Positions 1 to 5,041 of a DNA stretch of 5,051 nucleotides are shown here, piece after piece. The stretch covers positions 1-5,051 of the forward strand of contig DNSH01000057.1 in the NCBI GenBank assembly GCA_003499715.1. The letters are read 5' to 3'. Made by a program: the position numbers and the translations under genes. Below the pieces are notes generated by a model, which had not been told where the DNA came from, ran no database searches, and saw only the letters and a program-made list of their open reading frames with translations. The DNA is from Candidatus Mesolinea sp. GTDB lineage: Bacteria > Chloroflexota > Anaerolineae > Anaerolineales > Anaerolineaceae. Within the stretch, counting starts at the first letter, position 1. Every line of letters starts with the position of its first letter.

Positions 1-254
1 ATCAGATAACGGGAATCAGGCACCAAGCTGAGCAATATGGACGGTTTACCGTTGCCAGAGGTATCCAAGCCCACCTCCTCCACCAAGCCTTCTGCCATCA
101 ATCCAGAGACAACTTCGGAGACAGTAGCTCGCGTAAGCTTGGTCGCACGGGAGATATCAGCGCGGCTGATTCGTTGATTTTCGATAATCGTTCTGAGAAC
201 AAGATCGCGGTTATGTTGCTTAGTAAGCTGTTGGGTTGCTTTCTTAGGGGTCAA
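1..254 (-). CDS. ROK-family transcriptional repressor, N-terminal part (runs off the left edge)
   Basis: Reading the minus strand from a TTG at 254-252 gives 84 complete codons with no stop before the window ends. The visible part is the winged helix-turn-helix of the ROK (repressor/ORF/kinase) family. It begins near residue 14 with HNRDLVLRTIIE, continues through the helix-turn-helix at about residues 29-53 (ISRADISRATKLTRATVSEV), and ends in the wing with the family's G-x-G-K-P-x-x-L-x-L-x-P-D pattern at residues 67-80. The sugar-kinase-like effector domain would lie outside the window. TTG is chosen because an in-frame TGA lies two codons upstream and GGAGG (265-261) sits 6 nt before it. 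ROK repressors usually sense sugars or sugar phosphates; the effector here cannot be told from this fragment. The gene is divergent from the SAM hydrolase/ECF operon and could regulate it, but that is inference. Confidence 0.88.
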   Translation of the reverse strand, partial: MTPKKATQQLTKQHNRDLVLRTIIENQRISRADISRATKLTRATVSEVVSGLMAEGLVEEVGLDTSGNGKPSILLSLVPDSRYL

Positions 255-260
255 AACTCA

Positions 261-265
261 CCTCC
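261..265 (-). promoter_or_regulatory. Shine-Dalgarno of the ROK gene, supporting a TTG start
   Basis: The minus strand reads GGAGGTGAG here. GGAGG ends 6 nt before the TTG at 254, a near-ideal spacing. No ATG or GTG is available in frame between the upstream TGA (260-258) and the TTG, so this site fixes the start codon. Confidence 0.75.
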
Positions 266-272
266 GGCGGGA

Positions 273-295
273 GTTAGTTAGTACAATGAACTAAC
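273..295. promoter_or_regulatory. Perfect palindrome, probable ROK autoregulatory operator
   Basis: GTTAGTT at 273-279 and AACTAAC at 289-295 form a perfect 7-bp inverted repeat with a 9-bp spacer (AGTACAATG). The TTAGTT...AACTAA half-sites resemble operators of the ROK repressor XylR of Bacillus, which have the same end sequences with a longer spacer. The palindrome lies about 19 nt upstream of the ROK start codon. It begins where transcription from the minus-strand promoter at 302-329 should start, so a bound dimer would block initiation. The match is by eye; binding by the neighbouring ROK protein is inferred. Confidence 0.6.
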
Positions 296-301
296 ATATA
301 T

Positions 302-329
302 AGTATACATCGCTTTTTCCAAAATGCAA
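302..329 (-). promoter_or_regulatory. Candidate sigma-70 promoter of the ROK gene
   Basis: On the minus strand, TTGCAT (329-324) is followed after 16 nt by TATACT (307-302). Transcription would begin near 295, giving a leader of about 41 nt that contains the whole palindrome and the Shine-Dalgarno. Spacing and hexamers are good for a sigma-70-type promoter; there is no experimental support. Confidence 0.5.
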
Positions 330-356
330 GGGGAATTTTTGTTGTTTGATGCGATT

Positions 357-385
357 TTGAAGAAATTAAGTTTAGGTCTTTATAT
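357..385 (+). promoter_or_regulatory. Alternative upstream promoter for the SAM hydrolase/ECF operon
   Basis: TTGAAG (357-362), a 17-nt spacer and TTATAT (380-385) make a plausible but weaker promoter. It would give a leader of roughly 50 nt. No convincing Shine-Dalgarno lies in that leader: the nearest purine run, AAGG at 427-430, is 13 nt from the ATG. It is listed as an alternative to the promoter at 409-437. Confidence 0.25.
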
Positions 386-408
386 CATCATCTTATTGAA
401 CAATTCCC

Positions 409-437
409 TTGACGTATTATTACCCTAAGGTTAATCT
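409..437 (+). promoter_or_regulatory. Likely promoter of the SAM hydrolase/ECF operon (possibly leaderless)
   Basis: TTGACG (409-414), an exact 17-nt spacer and TAATCT (432-437) make the best sigma-70-like promoter on this strand in the divergent region. The expected start of transcription, 6-8 nt after the -10, coincides with the ATG at 444-446. The mRNA would therefore be leaderless or nearly so, which agrees with the lack of a Shine-Dalgarno at this gene. A short imperfect palindrome (CTAAG at 425-429, CTTAG at 436-440) overlaps the -10. Confidence 0.5.
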
Positions 438-443
438 TAGAGC

Positions 444-1235
444 ATGGCGGTTATCTCCCTTACTACAGATTTTGGAAATTTAAATGGCTTCGTCGGCACG
501 ATGAAAGGGGTCATTTGGAGTATTGCGCCCGAAGCGCAGATTGCCGATATCTCCCACGAAATCCCCCCGCAGGATGTTCGTCAGGGTGCTATTGCGCTGT
601 GGCGCGCGGTGCCATTCTTCCCCTCGGGTTCTGTGCACATTGCAGTTATCGACCCGGGCGTCGGCACAGAACGACGAGCTATTGGCGCACGCTTTGGTAG
701 TCAGTTCTTTATTGCGCCAGATAATGGCTTGCTCACTCCCCTGCTGGAGGATGCAGAGGCTGCGAGCGAATCAATCCAGATCGTCTGTCTTGATCAGCCT
801 CAATTTTGGCTAAAAAATGTGAGCCATACTTTCCATGGACGCGACATTTTTGCTCCTTGCGGTGCACATCTTGCGGCTGGCGTTCCCCTAAGTGAACTCG
901 GCACGCCTATCACGGATATTATGCGCACACCCTTACCTAAACCTATACGCATTCCACACGGCTATCAGGCTCATATCCTTTTAGCCGATGTGTTTGGGAA
1001 CCTGACCACAGATTTGCCTGCTGCATGGGTCAAGAATGCCCCCAATGTTACCTTTACGCTGCGAGGGCACACGCTCCATGGTTTGGTGCCCTCTTATGGG
1101 CATGCCAAGCGCGGTGAGCTCGTTGCTCTGGAAGATAGCGAAGGCTATATCGAAATAGCTCAAGTGAATGGCAGTGCGAAAGAGGCTCTTTCTGCGCAGA
1201 TTGATGATATCGTTGAGGTCCGCCTTAATGGCTGA
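444..1235 (+). CDS. S-adenosylmethionine hydrolase (DUF62, SAM hydroxide adenosyltransferase)
   Basis: This 263-residue cytoplasmic enzyme is the usual length for the DUF62 family, which hydrolyses S-adenosylmethionine to adenosine and L-methionine and is related to SAM-dependent fluorinases and chlorinases. The family's opening SLTTDFG is at residues 5-11 (D9). IDPGVGTERR at 69-78 carries D70 and R77, and FHGRDIFAP at 130-138 carries H131; these align with the Asp-Arg-His set described for the archaeal hydrolase. PDNG (92-95) and DVFGNLTTD (182-190) are nucleoside-binding motifs. The N-terminal alpha/beta domain covers about 1-165 and the beta-rich C-terminal domain 170-263. The start is fixed by an in-frame stop (TAA, 432-434) with no other start codon between it and the ATG. 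The enzyme is the first gene of the ECF operon and overlaps the ATPase gene by 8 nt, so its product or substrate may relate to what the transporter moves. Confidence 0.9.
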   Translation: MAVISLTTDFGNLNGFVGTMKGVIWSIAPEAQIADISHEIPPQDVRQGAIALWRAVPFFPSGSVHIAVIDPGVGTERRAIGARFGSQFFIAPDNGLLTPLLEDAEAASESIQIVCLDQPQFWLKNVSHTFHGRDIFAPCGAHLAAGVPLSELGTPITDIMRTPLPKPIRIPHGYQAHILLADVFGNLTTDLPAAWVKNAPNVTFTLRGHTLHGLVPSYGHAKRGELVALEDSEGYIEIAQVNGSAKEALSAQIDDIVEVRLNG

Positions 1236-2850
1236 AACCGATCCTTTGCCGCTGGTCATTCGTGATTTGTCATTTCAATATCGGTCTCGCACCGAGCCAG
1301 CCATCGTAGACATATCTTTAGAATTACACCCTGGCGAAGTGATGCTGTTAGCCGGCTCCAGCGGGTGTGGCAAAACCACATTACTTCGTTGCATCAATGG
1401 TCTAATCCCGCATTCTTATCGTGGCAAGCTTTCGGGAGATATCTTAATTTTTGGGCAAAGCAATGCAGGGATGAAATTAGCTGAAATTTCCCAAAAAGTA
1501 GGGACACTGCTGCAAGATCCCGAAAGGCAGATTTTAGGCAGCTATGTGCTGAACGAGGTTTGCTTCGGGTTGGAAAATTTAGGTTTGCCGCGAGAGGAAA
1601 TGATTCGTCGAGGAGAAGCTGCCTTAGAGCGTTTGCACATTTTACACTTACGCGACAAAGAAACTTTCGGCATCTCTGGCGGTGAAAAACAAAAGGTGGC
1701 ACTGGCAGGTGTATTAGCTATGCAGCCCAAAATCCTGCTTTTAGATGAACCTTTGGCAAGCCTTGACCCTGCCTCTGCACGGGAAGCCTTGCTGCTCTTC
1801 CGAGAGCTTGCCGATCAAGGCATGGCGATAATGCTCGTCGAACATCGAGTTGAGGACGTCTTAACCATCGAACCAGAGCGCGTCGTTTATATGGAAGCCG
1901 GTCGAATATGCTTTCATGGTGATATTCAAGGTCTCGTTCAAGTGGTAGATTATCACAAGATAAAATTACCCGCTCAAGTCGTTGTAGAGCGCGCTAAATC
2001 CGAGCCGCAGCCCAATTTCGAACCAGCGGTTCCGCAGTTAGATACCAGTAAACCGCTGATTGAATTTCAGCAAGTCCACTTTCGCTATCATGACGATGCG
2101 CCAGAAGTGTTGCACAATATCAATCTCAAGATTCATGCCGGCGAGGTCATTGCTATCTTGGGGCACAATGGCTCAGGGAAAACGACATTGGTAAAACAAG
2201 CTTTGGGGCTGCTTAAACCCACTAAAGGCAAAGTATTCTTGGAAGGTGTGGAAACGCAGGCGTTAACTGTTGCAAAAGCCGCCCGAACGATCGGCTATGT
2301 TTTCCAGAGCCCTTCCCAGATGCTTTTTGCGCCTACCGTAAAGGAAGAGCTTTCATTTGGCCCTAAAAATTTAGGCTTTGACCAAGAGACCATTGCCCAA
2401 AATGTACAATGGGCGATTGAAACGGTGCATCTAGAAGATGAATTACTAACACCTCCACTCGCACTCTCATTCGGTCAGCAAAAACGCGTAAGCATCGCCT
2501 CTGTGCTTTCTATGCGCTCGCGCATTTTGATGATGGATGAGCCCACCGCCGGCCAAGATTATTGGAATTACCAGGCTTTTATGGATTCGATTTTGCAAAT
2601 GCCTGGTTTTGATTCCATCATTTTTATCACCCACGATCTTGACTTAGCTTTGATTTATGCTAACCGCATCATTGTGCTTTTTGATGGAGAAATTGTAGCG
2701 GATGGTAAACAATTTGACGTTCTCCAGGATAAGCAAAAAATTAACCAGTGGCGGCTGGTTGCCACAAGTTTGCTCGAGCTTAACTTCCAAATGTACCCAA
2801 AAACAGGCAAATTCTTAAGAGCTGAAGCATTAGCACAATTATTGGATTAA
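1228..2850 (+). CDS. Fused double ECF transporter ATPase (EcfA1-EcfA2 type)
   Basis: This 540-residue protein carries two ABC ATPase domains and powers an energy-coupling factor importer from the cytoplasmic face. Domain 1 (about 8-240) has Walker A GSSGCGKTT (43-51), Q-loop Q96, signature SGGEKQK (150-156), Walker B ILLLDEP (169-175, catalytic E174), D-loop SLD (178-180) and switch H206. Domain 2 (about 277-505) has Walker A GHNGSGKTT (312-320), Q360, signature LSFGQQKR (413-420), Walker B RILMMDEP (432-439, E438) and H469. A linker at about 250-275 joins them. In domain 2 the usual LSGGQ and SGLD motifs read LSFGQ and AGQD. The start at 1228 is preferred because GAGG (1215-1218) precedes it by 9 nt; in-frame ATGs at 1168 and 1204 lack such a site and would extend further into the SAM hydrolase gene. 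The 8-nt overlap with that gene implies translational coupling. Confidence 0.92.
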   Translation: MAETDPLPLVIRDLSFQYRSRTEPAIVDISLELHPGEVMLLAGSSGCGKTTLLRCINGLIPHSYRGKLSGDILIFGQSNAGMKLAEISQKVGTLLQDPERQILGSYVLNEVCFGLENLGLPREEMIRRGEAALERLHILHLRDKETFGISGGEKQKVALAGVLAMQPKILLLDEPLASLDPASAREALLLFRELADQGMAIMLVEHRVEDVLTIEPERVVYMEAGRICFHGDIQGLVQVVDYHKIKLPAQVVVERAKSEPQPNFEPAVPQLDTSKPLIEFQQVHFRYHDDAPEVLHNINLKIHAGEVIAILGHNGSGKTTLVKQALGLLKPTKGKVFLEGVETQALTVAKAARTIGYVFQSPSQMLFAPTVKEELSFGPKNLGFDQETIAQNVQWAIETVHLEDELLTPPLALSFGQQKRVSIASVLSMRSRILMMDEPTAGQDYWNYQAFMDSILQMPGFDSIIFITHDLDLALIYANRIIVLFDGEIVADGKQFDVLQDKQKINQWRLVATSLLELNFQMYPKTGKFLRAEALAQLLD

Positions 2851-2884
2851 AATAAAAACATCTCATTCACCGATCTATTTTCAC

Positions 2885-2891
2885 AAGGAGG
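2885..2891 (+). promoter_or_regulatory. Strong Shine-Dalgarno of the ECF S component
   Basis: AAGGAGG followed by 5 nt and ATG is the strongest ribosome binding site in the operon. The gap from the ATPase stop to the S-component ATG is 46 nt with no terminator hairpin, so transcription should continue from the upstream genes. The contrast with the next gene, EcfT, which has no visible Shine-Dalgarno, suggests the S component is made in excess. Confidence 0.7.
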
Positions 2892-2896
2892 TTCTC

Positions 2897-3451
2897 ATGG
2901 AAGAAAAAAAGAAGTTGTGGGGTTTTGAAACCAAGCAAGTTGTCTTTGCCGCCATTGGTGCGGCGCTATATGCCGTATTGGCTATCGCAACCAATATGCT
3001 GCAATTACCCGGGGCTGGGAATGTCTCCATCCGTCCTGCTGTGGCTATACCCATGTTCTTTGGTGTGGCTTTCGGTCCGATCGTCGGGTTTATCACCGGC
3101 TTTGTGGGCAATATTTTGGCAGATTTACTCTCCGGTTATGGCTTTTGGCTTTGGTGGGATTTAGGCAATGGTTTGCTAGGTCTTATTCCCGGACTTATTT
3201 ATCCCACGATTGAAAGCTATCGCGCCAGCAAATCCATCTGGAAAGCAGAGATCTTTGTAGTTTTAGGAGCCCTAGTTGGTATGGGTTTAGCTTCTCTTTC
3301 CGAAATGTGGGTATCTGGCGCAGATATAAACACAGTAATTTTCGCCAACTTCTTGCCAGCCTTTATATCAGATATCATCAATGGTCTGATCCTCGTCCCT
3401 CTCTTGATGATCGCTTACGCTGCGATTGTGGAACGTAGCGGCCGAGACTAA
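2897..3451 (+). CDS. ECF transporter substrate-binding (S) component, substrate unknown
   Basis: This 184-residue membrane protein shows about six hydrophobic helices, at roughly 14-36, 46-60, 60-80, 84-104, 116-138 and 155-177, the usual size and topology of an ECF S component. Helix 1 contains an A-xxx-A-xxx-A ladder (A18, A22, A26; also A19/A23), the small-residue face by which S components pack against EcfT. The central pattern FGPIVGFITGFVGN (59-72), then WWDLGNGLLG (86-95), resembles the broad riboflavin-type/UPF0397 group of S components. That is a fold-level resemblance and does not show that riboflavin is the ligand. Placement between the ATPase and EcfT genes makes a complete dedicated transporter. 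The neighbouring SAM hydrolase makes methionine, adenosine or an adenosylated compound candidate substrates, by inference only. A short polar N-terminus (MEEKKK) precedes helix 1. Confidence 0.85.
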   Translation: MEEKKKLWGFETKQVVFAAIGAALYAVLAIATNMLQLPGAGNVSIRPAVAIPMFFGVAFGPIVGFITGFVGNILADLLSGYGFWLWWDLGNGLLGLIPGLIYPTIESYRASKSIWKAEIFVVLGALVGMGLASLSEMWVSGADINTVIFANFLPAFISDIINGLILVPLLMIAYAAIVERSGRD

Positions 3452-3458
3452 AAAAATC

Positions 3459-3484
3459 GGGCAGGCTTGTTTTTGTGCCTGCCC
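3459..3484. terminator. Hairpin between the S component and EcfT genes (attenuator or processing site)
   Basis: GGGCAGGC (3459-3466) and GCCTGCCC (3477-3484) form a perfect GC-rich 8-bp stem with a 10-nt T-rich loop. On the plus strand it is followed by TACCTTTCTTAACTT, only moderately U-rich, so termination would be partial. On the minus strand the stem is followed by a T7 run (complement of the A-run at 3450-3456), a classic terminator tail, though no minus-strand gene is present here. It lies 7 nt after the S-component stop and ends 15 nt before the EcfT ATG. It may lower EcfT expression or protect the upstream mRNA; it is unlikely to end the operon fully because EcfT is required. Confidence 0.5.
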
Positions 3485-3499
3485 TACCTTTCTTAACTT

Positions 3500-4372
3500 A
3501 TGTTAGTGAGTTGGCGCTATAAATATCGCAACAGCCCGATGGATCATATTGACCCGCGGGCACGTTGGATATTTTCTTTTGCTTTCCTTATCGCAGCCAC
3601 TTCCACCTGGAATTGGATGTTTTTACTCACCTACTTTATTATCGCCCTCATTTGGTACCGCTTAGGAAACACTACCTGGAAAGAAACCCGCAGCGGTTGG
3701 AGGCTGGTATTATTTATGCTCTTCATGATGATTGTGATTAACACAATCATTACAGGGGGAGGCGCCGGCGGCGTGGTTCCGCCAGGAGGTCAGCTAGTTT
3801 GGCCAAATGGCTTTAACCTCTTTGGGAAAACCGTCCACTTTGGGCTTACCATCGAACGGCTATGGTTTGCCATTTGCCAAATATTACGCGTCTTAGGAAT
3901 TTCGATGAACTTTATCCTTATTCCTTACACGATGGATGCACGCTCGTATGGCGCCACGTTTAGCAGCTTAGGAATGCCCGATAAATTAGCTTACACTACA
4001 GAGTTAGCAATCCGCTTTATCCCCAGCTTAGCGCGCAACTTTTCCGTCACAATGGACGCTCAACGCGCCAGAGGTTTTGAGCTGGATGATATTAAAGGCG
4101 GGATTTTCAGTAAGATTGGAAGAATGGCTCCGTTGATGATTCCAGTTACCATGAATGCCATACTTTCAAGTGAAGATATTGCTGATGCCATGGATTTGCG
4201 TGGGTTCGGCCAAGGCAAACGGACCTGGCTTTATGAACTCCGGTATCACCGCTGGGATTATGTTGTACTCGGTTTTAGTGCCATCTTGATAATAGGGGGC
4301 TTGGTTGCGAGCTATGTCTTGCACTTGGGCGGCTTTGTAGTTCCACAATTTTTCTACAATCTCTTTGCCTAA
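3500..4372 (+). CDS. ecfT: ECF transporter transmembrane coupling protein EcfT
   Basis: This 290-residue integral membrane protein is the T component that links the ATPases to the S subunit. The N-terminus, WRYKYRNSPMDHIDPRARWIF (about 5-25), fits the EcfT pattern ending in H-x-DPR. Hydrophobic helices lie at about 22-38, 40-56, 66-86, 118-142 and 256-276. The cytoplasmic helices carry the coupling motifs: ARG at 190-192 (in DAQRARGFE), and a second site that reads LRG at 233-235 (in AMDLRGFG) where families often have ARG or ARS. A glycine-rich stretch at 86-97 forms an external loop. The start is the first possible one after an in-frame TAA (3494-3496), but no Shine-Dalgarno precedes it; the region is occupied by a hairpin. 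It is the last gene of the operon, followed by a convergent terminator. Confidence 0.9.
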   Translation: MLVSWRYKYRNSPMDHIDPRARWIFSFAFLIAATSTWNWMFLLTYFIIALIWYRLGNTTWKETRSGWRLVLFMLFMMIVINTIITGGGAGGVVPPGGQLVWPNGFNLFGKTVHFGLTIERLWFAICQILRVLGISMNFILIPYTMDARSYGATFSSLGMPDKLAYTTELAIRFIPSLARNFSVTMDAQRARGFELDDIKGGIFSKIGRMAPLMIPVTMNAILSSEDIADAMDLRGFGQGKRTWLYELRYHRWDYVVLGFSAILIIGGLVASYVLHLGGFVVPQFFYNLFA

Positions 4373-4460
4373 GCAACTTCATAACCTGCTATTCCCTCAG
4401 CGGGCGATAACACAACCATAGTCTCCAGGTTTCACCATAATCACAGTTGATCTCCCCTAT

Positions 4461-4494
4461 AAAAAACACTCCACCCTATTATGGGTGGAGTGTT
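4461..4494 (-). terminator. Rho-independent terminator of the bacterioferritin gene, possibly bidirectional
   Basis: AACACTCCACCC (4465-4476) and GGGTGGAGTGTT (4483-4494) form a perfect 12-bp stem with a 6-nt loop (TATTAT). Read on the minus strand, the stem runs into a T6 tract (complement of the A-run at 4461-4466), the classic arrangement for ending the bacterioferritin transcript, whose stop codon is 18 nt upstream. On the plus strand the tail is ATTAATTAG, so it could also end the ECF operon, less efficiently. The rest of the intergenic region (4373-4460) shows nothing I can name. Confidence 0.85.
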
Positions 4495-4512
4495 ATTAAT
4501 TAGCTTGCTTTA

Positions 4513-4980
4513 TTACTTGGTCAGGGTTGTAAGATAAACTGCTAAACCCATCTGGGAGATCTTGTCTTGTTCGCCTTCGATGTAGTCGATATGGTCTTCC
4601 TCATCTTGCAGGATGGAATCAAGCATTTCCTTGGTGCCATTATCACCAACTTCGTTGCACAGTCTAATGGCAGCATTGTATTTTTGAATTGCTTCTTGTT
4701 CTGACATTCGGTCGTTTTCGTACATCTTGGGAACATCTTCACCAATATGAATAGCCTTTAAGTTACTTACAATTGGCCGTCCTTCCAAAAAGAGAATACG
4801 TGCAATGTGCATCTCTGCATGTTTCATTTCCTGGATGGCACGTTTTTCGGCGGATTCATGCAACACGGGGTATCCCCAATTCTCAGCCATTTCGGCGTGC
4901 ACAATATATTGGTTGATCGCGGTTAGCTCATCGGAGAGCAAATCATTCAAAGTCTCGATTACTTTTTCATTCCCTTTCAT
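4513..4980 (-). CDS. bfr: Bacterioferritin
   Basis: This complete 155-residue protein is close in length to E. coli bacterioferritin (158). It would assemble into a 24-subunit cytoplasmic shell that oxidises ferrous iron and stores it. All ferroxidase ligands fall at the same numbers as in E. coli: E18, E51, H54, E94, E127 and H130. M52, the axial haem ligand shared between two subunits, is also present (EMKHAEMH, 51-58). MKGNEKVIETLNDLL and RILFLEG (61-67) are strong family signatures, and DEEDHID at 126-132 carries the last ligand pair. The start is supported by AAAAGGAG (4994-4987), 6 nt upstream. No bacterioferritin-associated ferredoxin is seen nearby. The gene is transcribed toward the ECF operon and separated from it by a terminator hairpin, so it is probably an independent unit. 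Confidence 0.96.
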   Translation of the reverse strand: MKGNEKVIETLNDLLSDELTAINQYIVHAEMAENWGYPVLHESAEKRAIQEMKHAEMHIARILFLEGRPIVSNLKAIHIGEDVPKMYENDRMSEQEAIQKYNAAIRLCNEVGDNGTKEMLDSILQDEEDHIDYIEGEQDKISQMGLAVYLTTLTK

Positions 4981-4986
4981 AGTTAG

Positions 4987-5021
4987 CTCCTTTTCTAAGT
5001 GTTTTTCTAGATTGTATTATA
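4987..5021 (-). promoter_or_regulatory. Bacterioferritin promoter -10 box and ribosome binding site
   Basis: On the minus strand a perfect TATAAT lies at 5021-5016, and AAAAGGAG at 4994-4987 sits 6 nt before the ATG. Transcription would start near 5009, giving a leader of about 29 nt. No good -35 hexamer is found at 16-18 nt upstream, and there is no TG extension, so the promoter may need an activator or be intrinsically weak. Confidence 0.5.
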
Positions 5022-5025
5022 GCTC

Positions 5026-5041
5026 AATCTTTGCTTAGATT
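5026..5041. repeat. Short inverted repeat in the bacterioferritin -35 region
   Basis: AATCT (5026-5030) and AGATT (5037-5041) form a 5-bp perfect inverted repeat with a 6-bp spacer, immediately upstream of the TATAAT box. It could be a regulator site occupying the -35 position, but arms this short in AT-rich DNA occur often by chance. It does not match Fur or PerR consensus boxes. Confidence 0.2.

Noticed and set aside
255..443. Possible riboswitch (SAM, cobalamin or thiamine) upstream of the operon
   Set aside because: No THI-box, B12-box or SAM-riboswitch conserved core is visible, and the best promoter leaves no leader to hold one.
1168..1227. Twenty-residue N-terminal extension of the ATPase from the ATG at 1168
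   Set aside because: The extra residues overlap the hydrolase gene, look non-family and basic, and have no Shine-Dalgarno; the ATG at 1228 has GAGG at good spacing.
444..1235. SAM hydrolase as a phage-type anti-restriction enzyme
   Set aside because: The motifs are those of the DUF62 family, not of the T3-type SAM lyase/hydrolase, and the context is a transporter operon with no phage genes.
981..1259. Minus-strand open frame of 92 codons across the end of the SAM hydrolase gene
   Set aside because: It lies antisense to two well-supported genes, shows no recognisable domain and has no ribosome binding site that I can see; it is a shadow of the coding strand.
1394..1730. Two minus-strand open frames inside the ATPase gene
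   Set aside because: Both are antisense to conserved ABC ATPase sequence and have low-complexity, domain-free translations.
5011..5030. PerR- or Fur-like box at the bacterioferritin promoter
   Set aside because: The AT-rich sequence around TATAAT lacks the paired half-sites of either consensus; only 4-5 bp arms can be matched.
4805..5038. Plus-strand open frame of 77 codons opposite bacterioferritin
   Set aside because: The reverse strand encodes a protein with every bacterioferritin ligand in place; this frame is its antisense shadow extending into the promoter.
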